From the NCBI GenBank assembly GCA_009885995.1, contig VFJQ01000009.1, positions 1-57,728 of the forward strand: DNA of 57,728 bases. The letters are read 5' to 3'. The stretch comes from Verrucomicrobiota bacterium. Lineage in GTDB: Bacteria; Verrucomicrobiota; Verrucomicrobiia; Chthoniobacterales; Chthoniobacteraceae. Positions 1 through 8,609 of the stretch are shown here, one piece after another. A program made the translations under genes and the position numbers. Under the pieces are notes generated by a model that saw only the letters and a program-made list of their open reading frames with translations, ran no database searches and was not told the origin of the DNA. Positions within the stretch are counted from its first letter, which is position 1. Every line of letters begins with the position of its first letter.

Positions 1-412
1 CGTCCGCCGGCGTGCCGGGGCTCCAGATTTTGTAGCTCTTGCCGATGTGATACCCCGCGTCGCGCAGCATCAGCGGATAACTCGGGATCGCCGGATCCCA
101 CACCGCGCCGTTGAGGATCGCGCCACGCCCCGTGTTGAAAAAGAAGCGCCCCGAGAGCAGCGACGAGCGGCACGGCGTGCAGCTCGGCGAATTCACAAAC
201 GCATGCCGAAACAGCACGCCCTCGCGCGCGACGCGATCGACATTCGGCGTCGTGATCGCGTCATTGATCGAAGGCTTCCCATCCGCCTTCGCATATGCGC
301 TCGCGTATCGCCCCCAGTCGTCCGCGAAGACGAAGAGGATGTTCAGCCGCTCGGCGGCGAAGGCGGACGGCAGCGTAGAAACGATGGCGAGGAGGAAAGC
401 GATAAGGCGCAT
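1..412 (-). CDS. Secreted sulfatase, N-terminal part (runs off the window)
   Basis: Read on the reverse strand from the ATG at 410-412, 137 residues are visible and the frame is still open at base 1, so roughly the last two thirds are missing. Residues 1-20 form a Sec signal peptide ending AFAA. The conserved metal-binding Asp pair follows at D31-D32 (VFADDWG). The formylglycine site is C78 in CTPCR followed by SSLLSGR, the Cys-type sulfatase signature with Cys at the fourth position. Family knowledge: such enzymes hydrolyse sulfate esters after Cys is oxidised to formylglycine. The substrate cannot be told from this fragment. It lies upstream of nothing on the same strand within 70 bp, so it may begin its own transcript. 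Confidence 0.9.
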   Translation of the reverse strand, partial: MRLIAFLLAIVSTLPSAFAAERLNILFVFADDWGRYASAYAKADGKPSINDAITTPNVDRVAREGVLFRHAFVNSPSCTPCRSSLLSGRFFFNTGRGAILNGAVWDPAIPSYPLMLRDAGYHIGKSYKIWSPGTPAD

Positions 413-485
413 GGCGGAGGTGGGAGTTAAGCCATGTCGAATCTAAAAGGGGAAACGCACCTTTGGGTGGGCGCGATGAAGCGCG

Positions 486-1037
486 CTACGTCCTGAGGTT
501 AATGACGACCCTCGCCAGCGGGTAGTCGGCGTCTTTCCAAGCTCCCATGTGCTTGTTCACCAGAGGAATGACGATGTCGTCGCGGAATCGATAAGGGTTG
601 ACGATCAATCGGTGGCCAGAAACGACGAGCGCACTTTCGCAGTTTGTGAGCTCGTAGCTCCATGGGTCGTAGATTGCCGGTGCGGCGCGATGCTCCAGCC
701 CGTTGCGGAAGATCTTCCAAAACGCGAGTGCGACTTGCTGCGATACGCCACCGAGTGTCTCCGCGAGCTTCGCGGCCAATTCCGAATTGTGCGAGAACGA
801 AGCATCCGCGGGAGCGCTGGGTGTGAGATATCGCACGACCTTCTCGACCAACGGCAGAGAGAGCATCAAGCAGATGAAACCATCATTGCCCCGCAGTCGC
901 TTCAGCGGCTCGATATACCACTCCTCAACGCGATCCCGATAACTTAGCGGGGTATCCGCGCACACCCGCGACGACTCAAACGTTACAGCCGTCGAGGCAT
1001 TGACGGCCGGTCGAAAGTTTGTCCCTACGTCACGCAT
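486..1037 (-). CDS. Hypothetical protein, 183 aa, coupled to HicB-like gene
   Basis: I do not recognise this family. The 183-residue product has no signal peptide and no clear membrane segment. It looks like a soluble, mostly helical cytoplasmic protein with a central stretch rich in Ala/Leu (residues about 88-115) and a C-terminal part rich in Arg, Asp and Tyr. Its ATG at 1037 lies inside the last codons of the HicB-like gene upstream (8-bp overlap). The two are therefore likely translated from one mRNA and may work together. Such overlap is typical of toxin-antitoxin pairs, but the protein is far larger than a HicA toxin and has no HicA-like motif that I can see. It could equally be an unrelated accessory protein. 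Confidence 0.65.
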   Translation of the reverse strand: MRDVGTNFRPAVNASTAVTFESSRVCADTPLSYRDRVEEWYIEPLKRLRGNDGFICLMLSLPLVEKVVRYLTPSAPADASFSHNSELAAKLAETLGGVSQQVALAFWKIFRNGLEHRAAPAIYDPWSYELTNCESALVVSGHRLIVNPYRFRDDIVIPLVNKHMGAWKDADYPLARVVINLRT

Positions 1038-1236
1038 ACGCCACCTTCCCGCGCGGCTCGGGAACCCGCCGCCCGAGCGACTTCGCCGTCTCGATGCATT
1101 CCTGAATCACGACCTGCGCGTTGGTGACCGCTTCCTCGTAGGTCGCGCCGTCAGCCATGCAGCCCGGCAACTCGGGGAATTCGGCGACGAAGCTTTGATC
1201 AGCCTCGCTCCAGTAGATGATGAGTTCGTAGCGCAT
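1030..1236 (-). CDS. HicB-like antitoxin-fold protein
   Basis: A 68-residue protein beginning MRYELIIYWSE, with the pattern of the HicB/UPF0150 half-domain: a beta strand, then SFVAEFPELPGCMADG, then a helix with EEAVTNAQVVIQECIETA. HicB proteins have a partly degraded RNase-H-like fold and usually neutralise a small HicA RNase. No C-terminal DNA-binding domain is present. The frame is open for 26 more codons upstream (to 1314), but those would overlap the next gene, and the family alignment starts at the Met chosen here. No HicA gene is found on either side. Instead the 3' end overlaps the 183-aa gene by 8 bp. It may be an orphan HicB, or part of an unusual pair. Confidence 0.8.
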   Translation of the reverse strand: MRYELIIYWSEADQSFVAEFPELPGCMADGATYEEAVTNAQVVIQECIETAKSLGRRVPEPRGKVAYA

Positions 1237-1310
1237 AAGGAAACTGAAAATGCCAATGGTGATCGCTGTCGAAGCTATCGAAGACGAGTGGAGCGACAAG
1301 TGTGTTGCGT

Positions 1311-1724
1311 TCACACTCGTCGATTTCGCATTATGGCCTCGTCGACCGAAGTGACTATCTTTTCGACGTAAGTTTTATCTTTACTCGTGAGCGCATTCGC
1401 CTTCCCGGAGCCGCTCTCGATAACAACGTGAAACTTATCCTTACAATTGCGCGCCCACAGAACGCCACCGGCACCAATAATTGCACCCCCGAGTAGTAAC
1501 AACGCAATGGTTTCAGCATCTGCCCTCTGAACAAGCTTCATTCCTCCGGCACCCAGCATCCATAAACTAACTATTATTAACAGCCCTGCACAGCCGATGC
1601 TTGAAGTGGTCGATGATGCCGCCACGGACTTGAGATCCCGAACCGTGTATGTCGTGGTTCCGACGACGATCCGACTCGGGCTAATGGAGATTCGATCGTC
1701 GCTGTAGATAAGTTCTTCAGCCAT
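1311..1724 (-). CDS. DUF6232-like two-TM membrane protein
   Basis: A 137-residue protein. The N-terminal part (about 1-40) is beta-rich and soluble (YSDDRISISPSRIVVGTTTYTVRDLKSV). Two hydrophobic helices follow at about 43-66 and 72-93, and then a C-terminal cytoplasmic tail of about 44 residues that looks like a small alpha/beta or PH-like half. This N-domain / two-TM / C-domain layout matches what I know as the DUF6232 family, of unknown function, often found near defence or toxin-antitoxin genes. The stop lies 74 bp before the start of the HicB-like gene, so the three genes may share a transcript. The family assignment is from pattern memory, not a search. Confidence 0.65.
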   Translation of the reverse strand: MAEELIYSDDRISISPSRIVVGTTTYTVRDLKSVAASSTTSSIGCAGLLIIVSLWMLGAGGMKLVQRADAETIALLLLGGAIIGAGGVLWARNCKDKFHVVIESGSGKANALTSKDKTYVEKIVTSVDEAIMRNRRV

Positions 1725-1821
1725 TGTTTGGAGAGTGAGTCGTGCTGGTTTCGATGTCGAGAGTTAGCCGGTCATACGCTTGAGAAATGAATGCTGCGGC
1801 GTTCTGAAAGGCGGCATCGTG

Positions 1822-2910
1822 CTACCCCACCTTCCGCAGCTTCGTCACCCGCCCCGTCTGCACCCACTCGGCGACGAAGATGTTCCCATCCTTGTCGAAA
1901 CACGCGTCGTGCGGGTGGAGGAATTTGCCGGAGACCCAGCCTTCACCCTTCTCCTCTCTGCGCAGCTTCATCCCGTCCTTGAGCACCTGCGCGCGCCACG
2001 CTTCGTCTTCGCCGAGGTGCGTGATGACCTTGTCGTCCTTGCCGAGCAGCGTGATGCGCGCGCTGAGGTCGGGCACGAGCAGCACGTCGCCGTGCTGGTC
2101 GATGTTTGCGGGCAGGATGAAGCCGTCGAGCGTCTTGAGATGTTTGCCTTCAAGCGTGAACCATTGCAGCCGTTTGTTCGCGCGGTCGGCGACGACGAGC
2201 GACGGTTCCTTGCCGGGTCGCGAGTCGAGCCAGAGGCCGTGCGGCGTGTTGAACTCGCCCGCGCCCGTGCCCGGCCGGCCGAACGCCCACAGCCACTTCG
2301 CGTCCTTGTCGTAGCGATGGATGCGCCATGAGCCGTAGCCGTCGGCGAGGAAGAATCCGCCGTCGTCGGTGAAAGCGTAGTTCGTCGGCATGAATGCGTC
2401 GCGCCCCCAGCGCTTCTCGGGCTTGGTATCTTCGCCGGCGAGATAAACGCCCGACATCATCGGCGCGCGCTTTTCCCACACGCGCTCGCCGGTGAGTGTG
2501 AGCTTCGCGATCGTCTTCACCTGCTGATACGCGGTGACGTAGAGGAACTGCTCTTTTCCCTCGGTGCGCACCTCGAGCCCGTGCCCGCCACCTTGAAACT
2601 GATTGCCGAACGCGCGCACGAATTTTCCCGCGCCGTCGAAGACGAAGATCGACGGGTGATCCTTCAAGTTCTCGCGCCCTTCGTGGATGACGTAGAGCAA
2701 GCCCTCGGCGTCCACCGCGACATTGTGCGTGGTCTGCCACGAGTATTTGTCCGGGAGTTGCGGCCATGCGTGGTGCACTTCGTAGCGGTGCTCGCCAGCG
2801 CCGATGACGAGCTGCGTGTCGGACTTCTGCGCGGTGAGCACGCGCGGTGCGACGAGCGCAGCGGCGGCGGTGGTGAGGAAACGGCGGCGGGAGAGGTGGG
2901 AGGCTTTCAT
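1822..2910 (-). CDS. Tat-exported NHL-type beta-propeller protein
   Basis: A 362-residue protein. The start used is the Met of MKASHLSRRRFLTTAAAAL, which gives a clean twin-arginine signal (SRRRFL) ending near VLTAQ. An alternative ATG five codons upstream (2925) is less natural. The mature part contains repeated propeller motifs such as NVAVDAEGLLYVIHEG, TPHGLWLDSRPG and HPHDACFDKDGNIFVAEW, the pattern of six-bladed NHL/peptidylglycine-lyase-like propellers. In this phylum such proteins are usually periplasmic and of unknown substrate. Folding before export via Tat suggests a cofactor or metal, but that is inference. It is divergent from the maltokinase gene, with a 276-bp shared upstream region. 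Confidence 0.8.
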   Translation of the reverse strand: MKASHLSRRRFLTTAAAALVAPRVLTAQKSDTQLVIGAGEHRYEVHHAWPQLPDKYSWQTTHNVAVDAEGLLYVIHEGRENLKDHPSIFVFDGAGKFVRAFGNQFQGGGHGLEVRTEGKEQFLYVTAYQQVKTIAKLTLTGERVWEKRAPMMSGVYLAGEDTKPEKRWGRDAFMPTNYAFTDDGGFFLADGYGSWRIHRYDKDAKWLWAFGRPGTGAGEFNTPHGLWLDSRPGKEPSLVVADRANKRLQWFTLEGKHLKTLDGFILPANIDQHGDVLLVPDLSARITLLGKDDKVITHLGEDEAWRAQVLKDGMKLRREEKGEGWVSGKFLHPHDACFDKDGNIFVAEWVQTGRVTKLRKVG

Positions 2911-3186
2911 TATGGAAGAGTGCATCGATGAAGCGCGGAACGCCCCAGGAAATTAGATTGCGCTCACCGCCGTGCTTGAGCGGTCGATGCGAGGACGCGT
3001 CGGGTGATCGCGCTACGGTCTTGCAGGCACCTGCGATCTGCGGCCATCTTGGCTGGGATCCATGTTTGCCCCGCTTTGCACTGAAAATACCGCCAATTAT
3101 CACGGTCACGTCCGCACCCGTTACGCCGAGCGGATCGCGTCGCGTCGTCGGGTTTGGTCGCGCTGTGTGAGAACCTCTGACTGACG
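2911..3186. promoter_or_regulatory. Divergent intergenic region (beta-propeller / maltokinase)
   Basis: This 276-bp gap separates two divergently transcribed genes and so should hold the promoters of both. The only structure noticed is a short perfect dyad GCAGG-CA-CCTGC at 3023-3034, which could be an operator half-site pair. No convincing -35/-10 pair could be picked out with confidence, and the short open frames here lack coding character. Confidence 0.35.
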
Positions 3187-4815
3187 ATGGAACCGGAGCA
3201 GCCACCCCAGCACAGCACTTCGGACTTTCTACCGCCGATCATCGAGACCGCGGCGACTTTGGAGAGTGTCCTCCGGGCGTTGCACACCGCGCCCTTTGAA
3301 GAGCAGACGTTGCCCGAGTTCGTGCAGCGGTGCCGCTGGTTTGGCGGCAAAGCGCACGCGCTCCGCAGGGTCAAGGTGCTCGACACGGTTGCGTTCGGTC
3401 CCGCGGCGACAGGTCGCGACGCGGGGCGGCTGGCTTTTCTGCAGGCTGACTACCACGACGTCCCCTCGGAAGTTTATGTTCTCCCCCTGCAGCTCGCCCC
3501 TGCCAGTAGCGACTCGCACCCGATCATTGCGCGGCTGAGAGGGTCCGAATGCGTGCTCTTCGACGCGCTGAACGATGAGAGTTTCCGCTCGGCGCTGTTT
3601 GAAATCATCCTCGGCGAAAAGCGACTACCCGCGGGAGCGGGCGAACTCGCCGGGCTCTGCGGCACAGCGCTCAAGATGGAGGCTGCCGCGATCGCGCTGC
3701 CGCTTCATTCGCGGGCGCTGAAGGCCGAGCAGAGCAATTCCGCGATCGTTTACGACGGTCGCTTTTTCCTGAAGCTCTACCGTAAGCCGGAACTCGGCGA
3801 GAACCCAGACGCCGAACTGCTGCGCTTCTTGAGCGAGCGGCAGAAGTTCGAGCACGTGCCCGCATACTGCGGTGCGATCGAGCATCGCGTCCCAGGACAG
3901 GAACCCCGAGTGCTCGCGCTGCTCGTGGCGAATGTCCCGAATGAAGGCGACGCGTGGACGTTTACGCTCGGTGCGCTGGGCCGATTTTTTGAGCGATTGC
4001 GCTCGCAGCGATTGGACGCAGTCGGCGCGGCGCCCGCGCTCGTCGGTGAGATCGTCGGTGACGAGTATCCCGAACGCGCGTGCCAACTCGCCCAGCGCAC
4101 CGCGCAGATGCACCTCGCGCTCGCCGCGGACAGCGAGGATCCGCACTTCGCACCTGAACCCTTTTCAGCGGACTACCAGCGCTCGCTCCATGGCTCCATG
4201 TGCGCCGGCACGCGCCGGATGACGATGCTGCTCGAGCGGAAGCTCGACGGCGTCCCCGCGAAGGTTCGCGAGGAAGCCGCGAGTCTGCTTCAGCGCGAGG
4301 AGGAAATCCTGCGCCGCCAGGCCGGCCTCCTTGAGCGCACCGTCGCTGCGACGCGCATCCGGCATCATGGTGACTACCACCTCGGCCAGATGCTGAATAC
4401 CGGGCGCGATTTCATCATCATCGACTTCGAGGGCGAGCCCGCGCGTTCGATCAGCGAACGGCGCATGAAACATTCGCCGCTGCGCGACGTCGCCGGCATG
4501 CTCCGCTCTTTCCACTACGCCGCGCACACCGCGCTCGCGCAGCAGCAGGGCGTGCGTGCCGAGGACGCGGCCTGCCTCGACGCGTGGGCGGAAATCTGGG
4601 CACAGCGCATCGGGCGGATTTTCCTCGAGGCCTACCTCGCCACCGCAAGGGGCGCATCCTTCATCCCGGCTGACCCGGAGACGCTCGAGATGCTCCTAGA
4701 AGCCTATCTGCTCGAAAAGGCCGCCTACGAGGTCTGCTACGAACTGAACAATCGTCCCGATTGGATTTTCATCCCTGTGCGCGGCATCACTCGCATCCTC
4801 GACGGAGCACGCTGA
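3187..4815 (+). CDS. Maltokinase (stand-alone, TreS C-terminal-domain type)
   Basis: A 542-residue cytoplasmic protein. The N-terminal cap carries the CRWFGGKAH motif (residues 49-57) characteristic of maltokinases and of the kinase half of TreS-maltokinase fusions. The C-lobe carries the aminoglycoside-phosphotransferase-like catalytic loop HHGDYHLGQ (393-401, D396) and the Mg-binding IIDFEGEP (D413). Family knowledge: maltokinase uses ATP to make maltose-1-phosphate, which GlgE adds to alpha-1,4-glucan in the trehalose-to-glycogen route. No treS, glgE or glgB is in the window, so the partner genes must be elsewhere. The start is the first ATG in frame after the divergent intergenic region. 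Confidence 0.85.
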   Translation: MEPEQPPQHSTSDFLPPIIETAATLESVLRALHTAPFEEQTLPEFVQRCRWFGGKAHALRRVKVLDTVAFGPAATGRDAGRLAFLQADYHDVPSEVYVLPLQLAPASSDSHPIIARLRGSECVLFDALNDESFRSALFEIILGEKRLPAGAGELAGLCGTALKMEAAAIALPLHSRALKAEQSNSAIVYDGRFFLKLYRKPELGENPDAELLRFLSERQKFEHVPAYCGAIEHRVPGQEPRVLALLVANVPNEGDAWTFTLGALGRFFERLRSQRLDAVGAAPALVGEIVGDEYPERACQLAQRTAQMHLALAADSEDPHFAPEPFSADYQRSLHGSMCAGTRRMTMLLERKLDGVPAKVREEAASLLQREEEILRRQAGLLERTVAATRIRHHGDYHLGQMLNTGRDFIIIDFEGEPARSISERRMKHSPLRDVAGMLRSFHYAAHTALAQQQGVRAEDAACLDAWAEIWAQRIGRIFLEAYLATARGASFIPADPETLEMLLEAYLLEKAAYEVCYELNNRPDWIFIPVRGITRILDGAR

Positions 4816-4883
4816 CCCCGAGCGTATCGTTGCGGTCCGCGCGCATTGACCGCCCCGGCGGGTCCGGTGAATCTGCGCGCTGC

Positions 4884-5780
4884 ATGAAAGCCCCCCGCCT
4901 TCTCCTCCTCGCCATCGTCGCCGCGTTCGTCGTGCCGGCATATTCACAGACCAAGGTGCTGATCGTCGTCGGCCCGAGCAACCACCCGCCGGGATCGCAC
5001 GAGGTCGCGGCGGGTGGGCGACTGATGAAGCAGTGCATCGAGAGCGCGACGAACGTGAAAGGCGTGAGCGCGGAGATCTTCTATGAGTGGCCGAAGGACA
5101 AAAGTGTGCGCGAAGCAGCGGCGACGATCGTTTTCATCGGCGACACCTTTCCGCCGATGCGCCTGCCGGGTGCCGCGCAGAATCTCGCCGACCTCGGTGC
5201 AATGATGGATCGCGGTTGCGGCATCGTGTGCGTTCACTACGCGACTGGCTTGCGGGCGGAAGATGTCGCGGAAGACGGCGAGCACCCGCTGCTGCACTGG
5301 ATGGGCGGTTACTTCGCGACGCGGTGCAAGCATCACCAGTCGGTCGCGAAGATCTATCCCGCGGCGACGATTACGCCGGCCGCGCCGGAGCATCCGGTGT
5401 CGCGCGGTTGGAAGGAGTTCACGCTGCACGACGAGCCCTACATCAACAACTTCTTCGGCAAGGACGGCAACCGCATGGCGCCCGGCGCGCTCGCGCTCGC
5501 CACGTCGATGCTCCCGCCGGAAGCGCCGCAGCGCGAGACCGTCGCGTGGGCCGTCGAGCGCGCGGACGGTGGTCGCGGCATGGGCATCGTGATGCCGCAC
5601 TTCTACCGCAACTGGACGAACGACGACCTGCGCCGCTTCATCATGAACGGCATCGTCTGGACCGCGAAGCTCGACGTGCCCGCCGCGGGCGTGGAGACGC
5701 CAAAGCCGGACCTCGTGGCATTCGAGCCCGTGTCGATCGAGCCGAAGCCGAAGGCAACGCCAGCGACCGCGCCGAAGTAG
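4884..5780 (+). CDS. Secreted ThuA-like domain protein
   Basis: A 298-residue protein. The start is the Met of MKAPRLLLLAIVAAFVVPAYS, a clear Sec signal peptide; an open extension upstream to 4761 overlaps the maltokinase gene and is rejected. The mature part has the ThuA/class-I glutamine-amidotransferase-like fold: KVLIVVGPSNHPPG, then TIVFIGDTFPPMRL, GCGIVCVHYATGL, LLHWMGGYFATRCKHH, and a late segment ending RRFIMNGIVWTAKLD. ThuA domains are named for trehalose utilisation and are common as exported proteins in Planctomycetes and Verrucomicrobia, often next to sulfatases and DUF1080 genes. The reaction is not firmly known for this subgroup. It lies 68 bp after the maltokinase gene and converges on the sulfatase operon. 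Confidence 0.8.
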   Translation: MKAPRLLLLAIVAAFVVPAYSQTKVLIVVGPSNHPPGSHEVAAGGRLMKQCIESATNVKGVSAEIFYEWPKDKSVREAAATIVFIGDTFPPMRLPGAAQNLADLGAMMDRGCGIVCVHYATGLRAEDVAEDGEHPLLHWMGGYFATRCKHHQSVAKIYPAATITPAAPEHPVSRGWKEFTLHDEPYINNFFGKDGNRMAPGALALATSMLPPEAPQRETVAWAVERADGGRGMGIVMPHFYRNWTNDDLRRFIMNGIVWTAKLDVPAAGVETPKPDLVAFEPVSIEPKPKATPATAPK

Positions 5781-5856
5781 CTGCGACGCCCCGTCGCAGG
5801 AAGTGTCCGCGGCGCCTCGCCGCCGAAATATTCTGCGACGAGGGCGTCGCAGCTAC
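5777..5856. repeat. REP/BIME-like palindrome between convergent genes
   Basis: The arms at 5777-5799 and 5833-5856 are a near-perfect 24-nt inverted repeat (GTAGCTGCGACGCCC..GTCGCAG, one indel). Each arm is itself a hairpin (CTGCGACG..CGTCGCAG), and a third hairpin GCGGCG-CCT-CGCCGC lies between at 5809-5823. The left arm includes the stop codon of the ThuA-like gene, and the right arm abuts the stop of the convergent sulfatase gene, so it probably also acts as a two-way terminator. The GCGACG..CGTCGC core resembles the palindromes flanking the RAYT block inside clpB. Confidence 0.75.
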
Positions 5857-7272
5857 CTACCGCAGCGGCGCGGGAAGGAAGTCCCAGTCGAGCACCATCT
5901 TCTCGGTCAGTGCGCGTTTGAGTTCGTATTCGGCGTCCTTGTATTTCGGATCGCCGGAGAGGTTGCGCAGTTCGCCGGGATCGGCGTCGAGGTCGTAGAG
6001 TTCAAAGGTCGGGCGCGGTGTGGTGAAGTAAGCGCGGACAAATTCGGGTGCGAGTTTTCCGTCGGCGTTCGCTTTCAGCATCGCCTGCCAGCCGGGATCT
6101 TTCTGGCTATCGACGGGCGCGACGGCGCCGTGCGGGGTGCAGTTGTAGATGAGCTTGAAGCGATCGGAGCGCGCGCAGCGGACGAGGTCGAAGGTCGAGG
6201 CTTGGATGTCCGGCTTCATCGCGCCGTCGCCGCCGTGCGGGCCGCGCTCGGCGAAGATGTATTTGCGCGGCTCGAACTTTTCGCCGCGCAGCAGTTTCGC
6301 ATAGCTCACGCCGCTCATCTCCTTCGGCGGCTCCACGCCCGCGGCGTCGAGCATCGTGGGCGCGAAGTCTTCGCCCGAGACGAGCGCGCGCGTGGTGCCG
6401 CCCGCTTTCACCACACCGGGCCAGCGCACGAGCAGCGGCACGGCGATGCCCGGATCGTGCAGCGCGCCTTTGCCGTGCGGCATCGCCATGCCGTTGTCGC
6501 CCATGAAGACGACGAGCGTGTTTTTGTCGAGGCCGCGCGCCTTGAGCGTATCGAGCACGGTCTGCACGTCGGCGTCGAGGTGCTCGATCTCCGCGAGGTA
6601 GCGCGCGAGGTCTTCACGCACGCCGGGCAAATCGGGCAAGTGCGGCGGCAGCGTGAGCGACTTCGGATCGATCGCACCGCGTGGACCCTGCGTGTTCCAG
6701 ACGTGGTGCGGATCGGAAAAGCCGAGCCAGAAAAACCACGGCTTGTCCTTCGGCGCGGCGTCGAGAAACGCACCGAGCTTGCCGCCGAAGTCCGTCATGC
6801 CGCCGGTCTTCTCCATGTAGTCCACGCGATCTTTGAACGTGCGCAGTCCGAGCCGATCCATCACCTCACCGAGCACCGGTGCCGCGCGCAACCCATTGCC
6901 CGACGGCCCATCGAGATGGTAGCTGCGTCCCGCGATGCCGGTGAAGTAGCCGCCTTTGCGCAGCAAGTCCGGCAGCGCCGGAATATCGGACGGCAGCGGC
7001 GACGTGAAGCGCACCATCCGCACCGCGACCGGCGAGCGTCCCGTCATCAGCGCCGCGCGCGACGGCACGCACTGCGGGCAACTCACGAACATCCGGTCGA
7101 ACCGCAGCCCTTCGCTGGCGAACCGATCGAGGTTCGGCGTGCGCACGTCCTTGTTTCCATAGCAGCCGAGATAGGGGTAGCTGTGGTCGTCGCTCAGGAG
7201 GAAGAGGATGTTCGGCTTGTCCGCGGCGAACGCAGCGATGGCGGTGAGGAGGAAGACGAGGACGGTTTTCAT
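5857..7272 (-). CDS. Secreted sulfatase, heparan N-sulfatase-like
   Basis: A 471-residue protein with signal peptide [16 protein letters not shown]. Metal ligands are D28-D29 (LLSDDHS) and the formylglycine site is C68 in CVPSR, followed by AALMTGR. A later [12 protein letters not shown] motif supplies the second Asp/Asn ligands, and the segment [12 protein letters not shown] resembles N-sulfoglucosamine sulfohydrolases. The likely role is removal of sulfate from a glycan in the periplasm or outside the cell; the exact linkage is inference. The ATG overlaps the stop of the upstream sulfatase gene (ATGA), so it is translationally coupled and appears to be the last gene of the long sulfatase operon. 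The open frame extends upstream to 7824, but that part is a shadow of the neighbour. Confidence 0.93.
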   Translation of the reverse strand: MKTVLVFLLTAIAAFAADKPNILFLLSDDHSYPYLGCYGNKDVRTPNLDRFASEGLRFDRMFVSCPQCVPSRAALMTGRSPVAVRMVRFTSPLPSDIPALPDLLRKGGYFTGIAGRSYHLDGPSGNGLRAAPVLGEVMDRLGLRTFKDRVDYMEKTGGMTDFGGKLGAFLDAAPKDKPWFFWLGFSDPHHVWNTQGPRGAIDPKSLTLPPHLPDLPGVREDLARYLAEIEHLDADVQTVLDTLKARGLDKNTLVVFMGDNGMAMPHGKGALHDPGIAVPLLVRWPGVVKAGGTTRALVSGEDFAPTMLDAAGVEPPKEMSGVSYAKLLRGEKFEPRKYIFAERGPHGGDGAMKPDIQASTFDLVRCARSDRFKLIYNCTPHGAVAPVDSQKDPGWQAMLKANADGKLAPEFVRAYFTTPRPTFELYDLDADPGELRNLSGDPKYKDAEYELKRALTEKMVLDWDFLPAPLR

Positions 7273-8609
7273 TTTGCGGCAGCTTTGAGTTCGGCGAAGC
7301 GCGCGCGCATCTGGGCGAGTTGCTTCGCGTGCGCGGGGTCTTTTACGAGGTCGGTCTCCTCCAGCGGATCGGCGCGGAGGTGGAAGAGTTGCTCCACGCC
7401 GAAGTCCGGCCAGACCATGTATTTCCAGTCCTTGCGCACGAGTGCCTCGGAGGCGGGGATGAAGTCGGCGCTCTTGTAGGTGGCGTGCTCGTAGAAAAAC
7501 TCGGTGCGCCACGCGGGCTTCTCCGTCGCGAGATAGAGCGGCGCGAGGTCGCGGCCCTGCATCGTCGCCGGTGCGTTGATGCCCGTGGCCGCGAGGATCG
7601 TCGGCGCGAGGTCCACGTTCAGTGTGAAGTCGTCGCTCGTGCCGCCGCGCTTCGCCATGCGCGGGTCGCGCACGATCAGCGGCACGCGGATGCTCTCCTG
7701 ATGCGGATACCATTTGTCCGCGAGGCCGTGCTCCCCGTGGAAGTAGCCGTTGTCGCCGGTGAAAATGATGAGCGTGTTTTCGAGCACGCCCTGCTTCTTC
7801 AACTCTTCCAGCACGCGCCCACACGTCGCGTCCACCTCGGTCGCGAGTCGGTAGTAGTTCTTCATCATCTCCTGGTGTTTCTCCGGCGTGTCGAAGCGCC
7901 AGTGCCAGCGCACGCGGCTCTCGTTCTTCTCGTTGATGAACGGTGGAAGTTTCCGAAACGCCTCGACCGTCGCGGACTTCGCCACCGGGATGATCGCGTC
8001 GCGATACAGTGACATGCTTTCCGGCTGCGGCAGGTATTGCTTCGGATTCTTGTCCTCCGCGTGCGTGGCGAAGAAGGCGAGCGTGAGGCAGAACGGCTTG
8101 TCCGCCGGGCGCTCGCGCAGGAAATCGAGCGCGTCATTCTCGTTCTTCTTCGTCACGTGAATCTCCGTGCCGTCGGGCTGCTTCATCCAGTGCGTGCCTT
8201 GGTAGGAGCGTCCGAAGTCGAAGTTCCCCGCGGGGAATTGGCCGTTGTGCCACTTGCCGACGTGCCCGACGAAATAGCCGTTCGCACGCAACAGTCCCGG
8301 ATACGTCTCAGCCCACGGCGTTTTGAACATCTGCATCGCCGGATTCCCATGCCGCGACATCCACTGCCCCGTGAAAAGGCACGCCCGGCTCACGCCGCAG
8401 ATGGAAGTCGTCACGCAGTTCTGTGTGAAGCGAAAGCCGTCGCTCGCGAGTCGGTCAAGATTCGGCGTCTTCACGACGGGATTGTCTGCGCAGCCGAGCG
8501 TGTCGAAGCGCCAGTCGTCCGCGAGCAGCACGAGGATGTTCAGCGGTTTCTTGTCGGCGGCGTTCGCCGCGACGCTGAGCAGTGCGAGGAGAAGGAGGAG
8601 GCGTTTCAT
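7269..8609 (-). CDS. Secreted sulfatase with variant active-site motif CGVSR
   Basis: A 446-residue protein with signal peptide [17 protein letters not shown]. Sulfatase metal ligands are seen at LLADDWR (D31-D32). The modified Cys is C71, but the motif is CGVSR rather than CxPSR: the usual Pro is Val, while the following ACLFTGQW matches the family. A later [29 protein letters not shown] segment carries the Asp/Asn and Lys expected of the active site. The sequence after it is typical of arylsulfatase-A/IDS-like enzymes. Both ends overlap neighbours by 4 bp (ATGA), so it is coupled to the haem-binding protein upstream and the sulfatase downstream. The motif variant occurs in some PVC sulfatases as far as I recall. 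Confidence 0.93.
   Translation of the reverse strand: MKRLLLLLALLSVAANAADKKPLNILVLLADDWRFDTLGCADNPVVKTPNLDRLASDGFRFTQNCVTTSICGVSRACLFTGQWMSRHGNPAMQMFKTPWAETYPGLLRANGYFVGHVGKWHNGQFPAGNFDFGRSYQGTHWMKQPDGTEIHVTKKNENDALDFLRERPADKPFCLTLAFFATHAEDKNPKQYLPQPESMSLYRDAIIPVAKSATVEAFRKLPPFINEKNESRVRWHWRFDTPEKHQEMMKNYYRLATEVDATCGRVLEELKKQGVLENTLIIFTGDNGYFHGEHGLADKWYPHQESIRVPLIVRDPRMAKRGGTSDDFTLNVDLAPTILAATGINAPATMQGRDLAPLYLATEKPAWRTEFFYEHATYKSADFIPASEALVRKDWKYMVWPDFGVEQLFHLRADPLEETDLVKDPAHAKQLAQMRARFAELKAAAK

Noticed and set aside
5803..7479. Long plus-strand frame across the first sulfatase genes
   Set aside because: Antisense shadow with Arg/Val/Ala-rich nonsense sequence; the reverse strand encodes clear sulfatases.
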